This document shows, piece after piece, positions 1 to 8,825 of a DNA stretch of 64,000 bases. Position numbers and translations under genes: made by a program. The notes beneath the pieces were generated by a model. The model ran no database searches and was not told where the DNA came from. It saw nothing but the letters and a program-made list of their open reading frames with translations. Within the stretch, counting starts at the first letter, position 1. Each line of letters opens with the position of its first letter. This DNA comes from Tritrichomonas musculus (lineage: Eukaryota; Parabasalia; Tritrichomonadida; Tritrichomonadidae), in the NCBI GenBank assembly GCA_039105265.1, contig JAPFFF010000034.1, forward strand, positions 372,001 to 436,000, given 5' to 3'.

Positions 1-84
1 ATAAAAGATCAACAATATCATCTTTATCCGCTTTTATTGCTAAGCATATTGCAGTAGGATTTTCATCCTTATAAAAAAAATTAA
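1..84 (-). other. Ankyrin-repeat coding continuation, out of frame with the upstream gene
   Basis: Read on the minus strand, this stretch encodes a recognisable ankyrin repeat (KDENPTAICLAIKADKDD, then IVDLL) with no stop before the window edge. It is the expected continuation of the DUF3447 gene upstream, whose own frame ends at 85-87, but it lies in a different frame. A single-base indel near an A/T homopolymer at 73-94 would explain this; an intron is less likely because no trichomonad splice consensus is visible. The gene continues outside the window. Confidence 0.55.
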
Positions 85-1197
85 TTATTTTAAATTGGTG
101 AAGGTATTTAAATAATTTAGATAGAATGTAAAGTTTATATCTATTTCTTCTTTCTTTGAATTTAATATATAACTAACAATGTCAAAGTATTCGTATTGGC
201 AGGCATAATAAAAAATGCTTTGTAAATCAATCGATAAATTATTTTCCTTTTCTAAAGGAAATAAATAGAAATTATTGTATTTAAAACTAAATTGGATTAT
301 CTTTTTTTGATCTTTATCACTGATTAGGTATTCGCTGACATATGTTGCTATATCATTATGATGGCATTTAAGCGATTCTTCAAGACATTTTTCAAATGTT
401 TTTTTGTCATTTTTATTGATTACGTTATCTTCTTCTAGACGCCTTATTATCTGATGATTAGCTCCATGAATTGCATAAAGCCATAATTTTGAAGTTATTT
501 TGACATTATTGATATATAAATAATTGAAAATTTGAATTGAACCATAAAATGCTGAGTATTCAATTAAACTTGTTTTATTCTCTAACAAAAATCGATTTGT
601 TTCAAAAATTGATGGCTTTATTTTGAAATTAAGCGGGAAATTTGTTTGGTTGACATATGTAACAAAATCATCAATAAAATCATTTTGAATCAATTTACAA
701 ATATAATCATCATTTTCACCAGCATGACGTTTTTCATTGAATTCATTTGTAATTGAAGTTAAATTTGGGCATATTTCTGGTTGAAAATATTCTTGATAGC
801 CGTATTCACTCTTTTTTATATTTGAAATTACATTTTCGTCAATTAACAATATTTTTTCTTCAAGAATAAATAACATAATTCTTTTATTTTTTTCGAAAAT
901 GTGAAATATATCATCATTGGAAAAAACATTTTTAATATCTGATTTCATTAAAATAATAATTTTGCAAATATTACTTATAAAGTCCGGTACTCGATGATAA
1001 TTATTCGAAATACTTAAAATAACTTTTAGAATTACTTTAAATTTGTCTTTATCTGTTAGAAATATTGGATTCATACTTTCAATTAAAAATTTAAGATCTT
1101 TATCAAGATCTTCTTCTTGCCCATAATCCTTATTTACAACCTTTAAAAAGTTTTCTTGAAAGTCTTTAATGTTACCAACAAACTCATCAATATCCAT
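85..1197 (-). CDS. DUF3447 / ankyrin-repeat protein (3' part displaced by a frame change)
   Basis: Begins with ATG at 1197 and runs 370 residues. Residues about 1-190 are the helical N-terminal region usual in this trichomonad family. Residues about 195-290 carry the DUF3447 signature (SLIEYSAFYGSIQIF, then LWLYAIHGANHQII), an ankyrin-like fold. The ankyrin tail normally follows, and indeed resumes at 1-84 in another frame, so the annotated stop is probably not the ancestral one. It is a paralogue of the 951-residue gene at 2401-5256 and shares its domain order. The family is expanded in trichomonads and is thought to form protein-binding scaffolds; no ligand can be inferred. It could be a young pseudogene or carry an assembly error in the homopolymer. 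Confidence 0.75.
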   Translation of the reverse strand: MDIDEFVGNIKDFQENFLKVVNKDYGQEEDLDKDLKFLIESMNPIFLTDKDKFKVILKVILSISNNYHRVPDFISNICKIIILMKSDIKNVFSNDDIFHIFEKNKRIMLFILEEKILLIDENVISNIKKSEYGYQEYFQPEICPNLTSITNEFNEKRHAGENDDYICKLIQNDFIDDFVTYVNQTNFPLNFKIKPSIFETNRFLLENKTSLIEYSAFYGSIQIFNYLYINNVKITSKLWLYAIHGANHQIIRRLEEDNVINKNDKKTFEKCLEESLKCHHNDIATYVSEYLISDKDQKKIIQFSFKYNNFYLFPLEKENNLSIDLQSIFYYACQYEYFDIVSYILNSKKEEIDINFTFYLNYLNTFTNLK

Positions 1198-1635
1198 TCA
1201 ACAAAAATATTATTTGATGAATTTTCTCAATTAATGGAAAATTTTCAAAATTTTATTGAATGTGGCATCAATTTATAAATTTTGAATGAACTCAATTAAT
1301 GGAAAATTTTCAAAAAAATTGAATTCTTTCAATTTTGAATCTTTTTTTTTTGTAGTTTATATTCGATTTAAAACTTGTGCCCTACTTGAATGTCCCATGT
1401 TGTTTTTTACGTCAATGTGGAATCTATTTAACAAAAAAGAGGCCTAAAACTTACACCATTTAAAGTTTTGAAAGGTCAAATTTTATGAAATTACAAATTT
1501 TTATTAAAATAAAACATCTTTTTTTTTACACGACCACTCTCACTGCCAGCACCAGCAAGAAGCTACATTTTTTATATTTTTTTTAATTTTCTTCAGTAAT
1601 CAATTTCTTCGTGAACAGGAAGAAAGAAATTTTGT
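1198..1635. other. Intergenic, AT-rich with a 25-bp direct repeat
   Basis: A 25-bp sequence beginning CTCAATTAATGGAAAA occurs at 1226-1250 and again at 1291-1315, upstream of the minus-strand DUF3447 gene. It could be a duplicated promoter segment, but no initiator matching the trichomonad consensus is clear there. Nothing else was recognised. Confidence 0.4.
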
Positions 1636-2044
1636 TTAAAAAGACTGTCTTTTATGTGCAGTTACAAGCAATTCTAGGTCAGGGCTCTCGCTATATTTTA
1701 AATCACAGTCTAAGCGAAATTGTCAACAGACTCCCTCGTCCAGTCAGAGCCAGCCTCCCTCATTTCCTGCCAGGCGAATTTCAGGCCGCCACTCTCATCG
1801 TACATCGCCTTTATTTGGTCAATCGTCGGCTTGCACGCGCAACCACCGTCCTTCGCCGCGTTGATCCCAAGTGAAGAAGAATCGAAGAAATAAAACAATA
1901 AATGATGTTAAAAAACCAAAAGAACCATCAGGACCAAATACCAATATAAAATTAGTATCTGTACATTTAGTCGAATACAATCTACAAGATCTCAAAAGCC
2001 GCAAAGTAAATGGAGTAATGTCTGTTTTTTCTACATGTTTTTAG
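1636..2044 (+). pseudogene. GC-richer coding remnant, unrecognised
   Basis: The part between about 1675 and 1875 is far richer in G and C than anything around it. One plus-strand frame stays open from about 1636 to a TAG at 2042-2044 except for a single TGA near 1862. It encodes a Ser/Pro/Arg-rich, probably disordered stretch (SSQSQPPSFPARRISGR), then a basic and better-structured tail (VKKPKEPSGPNTNIKLVSVH, then LVEYNLQDLKSRKVNGV). No ATG opens it. I read it as the 3' remnant of a host gene whose family I do not recognise. The competing 87-residue plus frame at 1611-1874 and the 62-residue minus frame at 1710-1898 have less protein-like composition. Confidence 0.35.
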
Positions 2045-2400
2045 AATTAATTCTAAAAATAAACTTTCAGATAAAAGTTTTTTTTTTTTCATTTTCAATG
2101 TTAATCCTATATTTTTTTAATCATTTTAATTTATATTATGTTAAGGTTATCTGTTGATATTTTATGAGTGATAACATTTTAGTTGACTTGAAGATCGAAG
2201 ATGAATAGAAACAAAATATTCTAAGTATATAAATAACAATAAAAATAATTTCTTTTTGTATATCAAAAATATTTTTAATAACTCAAACATGAAGTCTTCA
2301 TGTTTTGTTCCATATAGGATTTCATTTTTTTTTTAATATCATTTTTCATTAAATTACAGATTTAAATATAGAAAACAAAGCTATGAAAACATTACTCTTT
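2045..2400. other. Intergenic
   Basis: AT-rich sequence with no coding potential, repeats or RNA structure that I can support. It contains the 3' flank of the minus-strand ankyrin gene. Confidence 0.5.
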
Positions 2401-5256
2401 TCACTTCCTTCTTCTTTTTCTTTTGAAGTTTTTACAATGCATTTTCAAAAGGTTCATAATGATTACATTCTTTTTTTCTTCAGATATAATTAATGGCGTT
2501 TTAATTATTGGAGACTCATATAAATTTGAGTTTTTAATCTGTTTAGCATTGACATCAATATCACTCATTGATAACAAAAGCTGAACTATATCAACATTTT
2601 GCTTTTCAATTGCAATATGCAAAGGTGTTTGCTCAAAAGTTTTCTTTTTCTCTTTCTTTGTTAGAATATAAGTTTGATCCTTCTGCATTGAATATTTAGT
2701 ATTTATATCTATTTTAGGATCTGTCAGCAATAATTGTATTATATTAGTGTCACAATTTTGCACAGCAATATGTAATACTGTCTTTTTCTCTATTTTCTTT
2801 TCAAATTTTAGATACGTTTCCATTCTACTAATTTGCGTTTCTGAATATCTATAAATTCTTGTATCTGACATTATTGTTGAAATAAAGTTCACATCAACAT
2901 CTTTTCTTTGCATAAATGATTGAACAATACTTACATTTCTCTTTTCAACTGCAGCAAAAAATTCAGATTTATATTCCGTTTGATATGCATAGTATTTATT
3001 TTTATCAATATAATCTTGAAATTGGATATGAATCAGTTTTGAATTCACATTTGTTTCAGGTATTGACAACAATAATTGAACTATTTTTTCGTTTTCTAAT
3101 TCAACGGCTGTAAATAATGCAGTTCTCTCTTTTTTTACTTCTTGTTCACCGAAATAACTTGTAAAGTCAAGACAATGCTCTATCTTTGGCGACTTTAGAA
3201 AATATTTGGCATTGATATCAATATCTTTTCTCGACAACAGAAGTTGAACAATTTCTGGATTTTGGGTCATTGTGGCGATGATTAAAGCATTATTTTCTTC
3301 AATATATTTGCCACTATCATATCTATTTATATGAAAAGAATTCACATTAATCTTTTTAATAGACACCAAAAGACGGATAATTTCAATATTCTCTTTTTCT
3401 ATAGCAATGATCAATGCGGTTTTTTCTTGATAGTCTTTCTCTGAACCAGAAAATGTTGACAATTTAATATGTTTGGAATTTGGATCAATTTCCTTAATAG
3501 ATAGTAATTGCTGAACAATGTTAGATGCGCCTTTTTCAATTGCGATAATTAATATATTTTTTTCCTCATATTCTTCATAATATTTTATTAATTCACAACT
3601 TCCGTTATCTAAATATCCACGAAAGCGGGAATCAATTTGAGAATATTTGTACTTAGTTAAAATGTTTTTCGATAATAAAAATTGGAAAATATCATAAAAA
3701 TTGTTTTCAATAGAAATAATCAAAGCATTTCTATATTCTTTATGTGTTTTCTTCGATCTTTCATTAATTTTATTATCCAATGAATCATATTCAAGCCTTT
3801 GAAATACTGATATTGAATCTATATCACTTTTTGGTTGCGATGCCAATAATTTTACAATTTCAAAATTTCCTTTTTCGACAGCAATTATAATTGGTGCTTT
3901 TTCTTCTGTTGTTTCTATTATTGTTTCATAACTACTTTGATACTTTTCTTTTTCAGTGTATTTCTTATCAGTTCTAACGTATTTATCGTTGACATCAACA
4001 TTATTCATTGATAACAGTTTTTGAAGTATTTCTATATTTCCTTTCCTGACAGCTATGTTTAATGGAGAGTCTTCTTTTATAATGTATTTTGATTGATATA
4101 TTATTTTGGTGTTTGGATTCAGTTTAAATGTTTTATTGAAGAGTTCAACAAATGGAATAAAATCGTATTTAATTGAATAAAGTAAAAGATCGTTATAATT
4201 ATCTGTGCTGATCATTGAAAAGTCCATGAAATTGTAATATTTTAAGCATTTTGAGAATATATTTAAATGCTCTTTATTAACAGTTAAAAGATTGTTTTCT
4301 ATATAATTTGTTAATTCATTGTGATGACATTTTATCGACTCAATTAAACATTCTTTAAATGAATCATCATTTGGTTTGACATGATTTTCTTCAAGCAAAT
4401 GAATTATGTCTGGATTTCTGCCATGAATTGCAAAAAGCCATAAAGATGGCGTCATTTTTACATTATTATTGATTAAATACCTAAAAATTTGAATTGAACC
4501 ATAAAAAGTTGCGTATTCAATTAAAGAAGGCGTCTTGTTAATTAAAAAATCATTTGTTTCAAAGATTGATTCATCAATATTATTATTCAATGAATAATTT
4601 GTGCTATTGACATATGATATGAAATCTACAACTGAATCTTTTCTAATGAATTCGCAAATAAGACTGTCATTTTCACCAATTTCTCTTTTTATCTCAAAAA
4701 TGTCCAAATCTTCTTCAAAACAATATTCCTGGTATAATTGTTCATTGACCAAACTTTTGATTTCTTGGAAAAAAAATTTTGGATATTTTTTTTCTTTGTA
4801 TTTATTACTACAGATAATGGATAAAATTGCTTGATCAGGGAGAATTATTTTGCTTTCGAAAAGATACAAGAGTATTTTCATATTGCTTTTGAAGATATTA
4901 AAAATCTCATAATTGGAGAAATACTGCACCATATATGTTTGAAATTCAGTCAAAATTTTATTAATTTTCACAAAAAAATCCTTACATCGAAAATAATGAT
5001 TTGACATTTGGACAATCAAATGAAAAAATAATTTCAAATCTTCTTTGTTTTTATGAATATCTATATCAGTTAAATAATCAGTTAATATTTGGTATTTTAT
5101 TTCTTGATCTTCTTTTTGATCTAAATAATCTATTAACTTTTCTTCAATATTTTTCATTTTCTCTGCAAACCTTTGAATATAACTAATTATCTGTTGCTTT
5201 TTTTGATCTGATGATGAATTTTCCAAGTCTAAATCTTCAATTAATTGTGATTGCAT
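2401..5256 (-). CDS. DUF3447 / multi-ankyrin-repeat protein, 951 residues
   Basis: ATG at 5256, 12 bases downstream of a good initiator. Residues about 1-200 are a helical N-terminal region. Residues about 215-330 are DUF3447 (PSLIEYATFYGSIQIFRYLI, then LWLFAIHGRNPDII). From about residue 380 to the end there are some nine or ten ankyrin units of the form ALIIAIEKENIEIIRLLVS, spaced wider than the usual 33 residues because each carries a charged, Tyr/Lys-rich insert (for example near residues 430-445 and 500-515). The protein ends in a very basic tail (KNFKRKRRRK) that could be a nuclear-localisation signal or simply charge. No membrane segment or signal peptide is seen. It presumably acts as an intracellular protein-interaction scaffold; partners are unknown. 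It is intact, unlike its paralogue at 85-1197. Confidence 0.88.
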   Translation of the reverse strand: MQSQLIEDLDLENSSSDQKKQQIISYIQRFAEKMKNIEEKLIDYLDQKEDQEIKYQILTDYLTDIDIHKNKEDLKLFFHLIVQMSNHYFRCKDFFVKINKILTEFQTYMVQYFSNYEIFNIFKSNMKILLYLFESKIILPDQAILSIICSNKYKEKKYPKFFFQEIKSLVNEQLYQEYCFEEDLDIFEIKREIGENDSLICEFIRKDSVVDFISYVNSTNYSLNNNIDESIFETNDFLINKTPSLIEYATFYGSIQIFRYLINNNVKMTPSLWLFAIHGRNPDIIHLLEENHVKPNDDSFKECLIESIKCHHNELTNYIENNLLTVNKEHLNIFSKCLKYYNFMDFSMISTDNYNDLLLYSIKYDFIPFVELFNKTFKLNPNTKIIYQSKYIIKEDSPLNIAVRKGNIEILQKLLSMNNVDVNDKYVRTDKKYTEKEKYQSSYETIIETTEEKAPIIIAVEKGNFEIVKLLASQPKSDIDSISVFQRLEYDSLDNKINERSKKTHKEYRNALIISIENNFYDIFQFLLSKNILTKYKYSQIDSRFRGYLDNGSCELIKYYEEYEEKNILIIAIEKGASNIVQQLLSIKEIDPNSKHIKLSTFSGSEKDYQEKTALIIAIEKENIEIIRLLVSIKKINVNSFHINRYDSGKYIEENNALIIATMTQNPEIVQLLLSRKDIDINAKYFLKSPKIEHCLDFTSYFGEQEVKKERTALFTAVELENEKIVQLLLSIPETNVNSKLIHIQFQDYIDKNKYYAYQTEYKSEFFAAVEKRNVSIVQSFMQRKDVDVNFISTIMSDTRIYRYSETQISRMETYLKFEKKIEKKTVLHIAVQNCDTNIIQLLLTDPKIDINTKYSMQKDQTYILTKKEKKKTFEQTPLHIAIEKQNVDIVQLLLSMSDIDVNAKQIKNSNLYESPIIKTPLIISEEKKNVIIMNLLKMHCKNFKRKRRRK

Positions 5257-5259
5257 CGA

Positions 5260-5268
5260 AGAAAATGA
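5260..5268 (-). promoter_or_regulatory. Initiator (Inr)-like element of the 951-residue ankyrin gene
   Basis: TCATTTTCT on the minus strand, a match to the trichomonad initiator (TCA then Y/W/Y/W), 12 bases before the ATG at 5256. In trichomonads the A of TCA is normally the transcription start, giving a leader of about 10 bases. Confidence 0.6.
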
Positions 5269-5739
5269 AATTACTGCCCTCTTCTAAATGCTATTGAAAA
5301 ATCAGAAATTTTATTATTGATGTAATATAGGTTTAAATAACAATATACCAAGTATTATATTTAAAATATAAAGAAACAATATCTGTTTATATTTAAAAAT
5401 AAATATAATTCCACATTATTCATTTTCTTTTTAACAAGATATTTATAGAACTATTAAAAATTTAAAATTTTTCCATAATGGGCATGATTTATTGTTTTTT
5501 AAGGGACGAGTTTCCAAATTTATTGTAAACCTATTAATATTGAATGAACTCATAGAATAGAACTTTGAAAGATATCTTTTCGGAAAAAGTTTTGGTCAAA
5601 TATAATAAATTTTTCTCCTTAACGATCATTTTTATATTATTTTGGTAACTTTTTGAATGGATTAATTTTTTAAAAAATGAAAATTAGTAAGAAATATTAA
5701 TTAAAAAAAATATAAAATAAATTGATAAATAATAATTTA

Positions 5740-6097
5740 TTAAGGTTCTCCTTCCCAAAAAAAAAAATGTAAATCATTCAATATTGAATTAACTCATAGA
5801 ATAAATAATTCAATAGAGCATTTTTCGGAAAAAGTTTTGGTGAAAAATAAAAAAATATGGCCTCAACGATTAAATCTTATTTCATTCAAAATTTTACTGA
5901 TTTTTTAATTCTATGATTTCTATCTGTAAAAAAACAAAATCGATAAGATTCCATAAAAATATTTTTATTCAATCATTTGAAATATATATCTATATAAATT
6001 TCATATTTTAATTCATTTTTAAAAACGATATTTATGTATATTTTATTTGTGAAATCTCATTGAATTTAATCTTTTGAATTTGAAAGGAGAACCTTAA
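5740..6097. mobile_element. Small TTAA-flanked MITE
   Basis: 358 bases bounded by a perfect 14-base inverted repeat TTAAGGTTCTCCTT, again beginning in TTAA on both sides. The subterminal sequence (around AATATTGAATTAACTCATAG) is shared with the left end of the enclosing element and with 47860-47890. It has no coding capacity. It is probably a deletion derivative of the same family as the outer element. Confidence 0.65.
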
Positions 6098-6243
6098 AAT
6101 AATAAAAAAATATTTCGTTTTTTCATTTTTCAATAGAAAATTATTATATTATCAAGTTTTTTTATGAATCCAGCATATTTGATATATAAATAAAATAAAA
6201 CATGAATAATAAAATCTAGATCAAACTATTTAATATATTTTTC

Positions 6244-7382
6244 GGGGAACTTTTTTTAGCCCCCAAAAATTGAAAGGAAAAATGGGGGAAAAAATGTAAA
6301 AATGTGTTTTTTAGCCCCCACTTTTTTGAAAACTTTTTCAATTGAAAATAATCGTAAATTTAAATAAAAAAAAGAGCAAAAAAAGCATATTAAAATAAAA
6401 TAAATGCAAAAAAAAGGAAATTATATGTTAAAAAACATATAAAGATAAAAATAAAACGAAAAACTCTAAAAAACATCAATAATTCTTGATGATTACTCTA
6501 TTAAGATAAACTATTTAATGATAGATAGAATAAAAAGGGAAAGAATCATTAACTCATACTGGAAATTATATATTATCTCAAAAAAAGCCATAAAGCTGGT
6601 GTTTATATTAACATGAATAAATTATTTATATTTCATATTTATTATAAAAATATGAAAGCATAATGTCTGGTTTAAGTTTAAGATCATTTTGGGCAAAAAG
6701 AAAATGCTGCTGCGTTAAATAATTTAATTTAATTGATCCTAAATAAGAATTAGTGTGTTTCTTTTATTACCAAAAATTTTGTGAGAATATATGGTTGTAA
6801 TAGAAACTTTTTGAAAACACTCTGACCAAATAAACTATCAAAAATACATAAAAATAATCGTTTAGCATAAACAAAATAAAGTCGTTTAGTTTTTTTTAAT
6901 GAACAACAAAAATAATTAAAAATAGAGAAATTCTTTGGTGAATAAAATAATAAACGATATTCGAAAATAATTACACATATATAACCAAAAACGCAAGAAA
7001 AATTTTTAGAATATATAATCTTTGATTAAACAAAACATTATATATAGAGAAAATATTATAAATAAAATCTTTAATCATTGTATTTCTATCAAATTCAAGA
7101 GATAAGATGTCCTTTTTACCTATAAATAGAGATAAATAATAATATCTTTTTTTATTTTCAACAAATTCTATTTATTTATTTAGTAATATGCATATAGGAG
7201 CAACAAAGAAAAAATATTTTGGGAAATACTTGCGAAATGTAAAGTCTATGGGATGAAAAACACTTATGAATAAAAAAAATTTGGGGCTAAAATACAACTT
7301 TCAATAAAAAAATAAACAAAAAATCATTTAGCCCCCAAAAAGAAATGTGATATGAAAAATGGGGGCTAGAATGCATTTTCCC
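6244..7382. mobile_element. Non-autonomous element with 9-bp target duplication (Mutator-like)
   Basis: Inverted ends GGGGAAC...TTTAGCCCCCA and TGGGGGCTAGAA...TTTTCCC are flanked by identical 9-base copies of ATATTTTTC at 6235-6243 and 7383-7391. A 9-base duplication is typical of Mutator-like elements, which are known from trichomonads. Additional GCCCCCA/TGGGGG runs lie near 6322 and 7330. There is no open frame of note. Confidence 0.6.
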
Positions 7383-7612
7383 ATATTTTTCAGTCAAAAA
7401 CAAAAATACTTTTTTTGTGAGAACACATAGAATATTTTTATTCAAATTGGAAACTAGTCCCTTAAATATACAATTATTTTTAAAAATATATAATTAAAAA
7501 TAATATATTTTTATATTTTATTTAATGTGAAATTTAGAATTTTTATATTTTGTAATTCATTAAATGGTTTAGTGAACTATGAAAATGATTTTATATCCAT
7601 TATTTTCATACA

Positions 7613-8194
7613 TCACTTTTTTTCAAAGAATGTTGTTCGATTTTGGCTCACTGGTGGCACAAACCTTAAAACAGTTGTTGAAATATTTCCAACAATGCAG
7701 AAAGAAGCATTAATAACTCTTGTTTCAACTGGATCAAAAACTTTTTCATTGCTTGGCTCATTATGGAGAAGAAGCTAATCAAAATCATTTTTCCCTCAGG
7801 CCAAAAGTAATCCATCATTTGTTTGGAACAGTGAATGGTGACAGCCAGCGTAAGCTTGACAAATTTTGTATTTATTTAAAGATAAAATTTCCACAAATTT
7901 TGTTGTTTCTATGATATTATTTCCGAGACCAAGATATCCAAGATTTGATGAATCTACTCCATGTACAAAAACTTTACCTTGTTTAGACACAGCAAAACAA
8001 TGATTATGCTTGCCAGAGATAGAAACATTTTCTATACTTTTTAATTCAGGAACTTCTTTAAAAATTAATTTATCTCTTTTTGCTGATTTAAAAACTTGAC
8101 CACTTGACCCAAGGCAGTATCTTGTGTTGCTTCTATAACAAATATTACCAACTCGGTGAAGAATCAAATAACAAAAATACTCAATGATATCCCA
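7613..8194 (-). pseudogene. RCC1-repeat protein remnant
   Basis: The minus-strand frame from about 8194 to a TGA at 7613-7615 encodes RCC1-type beta-propeller repeats: HNHCFAVSKQGKVFVHG, then DSSNLGYLGLGN, then AGCHHSLFQTNDGLLLA, then GKNDFD. Two nonsense codons interrupt it: TGA at 7796-7798, where a Cys codon is expected, and TAG at 7775-7777, where Gln is expected. The frame is otherwise kept, so the decay is recent. There is no ATG at its upstream end. RCC1 repeats usually occur in guanine-exchange or ubiquitin-ligase scaffolds; this copy cannot be functional as it stands. Confidence 0.65.
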
Positions 8195-8216
8195 TCATCT
8201 GCCCACCAAATAAATC

Positions 8217-8371
8217 ACATTTCATTATGTCCTCACTTTTATCAATATCATCATGCAATCTTCACACCGTCATTATTACTCAAATGTTGGAAGCATTTGC
8301 ATTTGGAAATAATGATTGCAGTATAAGTCCAAAACTTCCAAGAGAAAATTTAATAAAATTTATCACCTAAA
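8217..8371 (+). pseudogene. RCC1-repeat fragment, opposite orientation
   Basis: The plus-strand frame reads SCNLHTVIITQMLEAFAFGN and continues as a partial RCC1 blade, ending in TAA at 8369-8371. It points against the RCC1 remnant at 7613-8194, so the gene has been inverted internally or two copies collided. It is too short to fold alone. Confidence 0.5.
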
Positions 8372-8386
8372 TCTTTGATATCTAAA

Positions 8387-8770
8387 TCATTTGATTTTGA
8401 ATAGTTTTGAAAGATATTTTTCAATGCTGTCAATCAGTGTGTTTTCTGGTTTAAGGTCATGATGAAGAACATTTTGTTCATGAAGATGCATCATCACTGA
8501 GGCATTCCCATAGATATAGATATATGTTTTCTCGTATTTTATTTTTACAAAATTAATGAGGTCACATAGGGAAAAGTTAATTGCAAATTCTGTGATGATT
8601 GTGAGGTAACGTTTACCTTTAAAATCAGTTGGAGAATAACCAATAAATTTAATTAACAATGGATGATTGAATAAATGCATTTAATTCACTTCTCGGAAAA
8701 GATGTCGGGTATTTTCTGGATTCATGTCTTCATCATCCAAATTTAATTTTGGATTTTTTAGCTGCATAAT
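8387..8770 (-). pseudogene. Protein-kinase remnant
   Basis: The minus strand encodes kinase N-lobe to catalytic-loop sequence: NHPLLIKFIGYSPTDFKGK, ITEF (hinge), VLHHDLKPEN (catalytic loop, HRD changed to HHD), then TLID. The upstream part (NPENTRHLFREVN) is separated from it by an in-frame stop, and nothing like the DFG segment or C-lobe follows. It belongs to the same trichomonad kinase family as the intact gene at 45723-47657. It is a dead fragment. Confidence 0.65.
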
Positions 8771-8825
8771 TTACTGTAGTTTTATAATAGAAAATAATTA
8801 TTAATCTTTATCATGGATATTTTAA

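Larger units (their letters stand above)
5498..7466. mobile_element. Non-autonomous TIR element flanked by TTAA (outer, about 2 kb)
   Basis: The left end TTAAGGGACGAGTTTCCAAA and the right end, read inverted, TTAAGGGACTAGTTTCCAAT match over about 20 bases with one or two differences. TTAA stands at each edge, as expected for piggyBac/Kolobok-type insertion. No transposase frame exists inside. It contains two further insertions (5740-6097 and 6244-7382). Its left 100 bases resemble 47826-47960 and 5760-5870, so this is a dispersed family. Confidence 0.6.

Noticed and set aside
1710-1898. Minus-strand 62-codon frame in the GC-rich patch
   Set aside because: Attractive at first sight, but the plus-strand frame through 2044 covers more sequence and has a more natural composition. 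Neither is certain.
7527-7914. Two overlapping plus-strand frames
   Set aside because: They are antisense to the RCC1 remnant, whose minus-strand translation is clearly protein-like.
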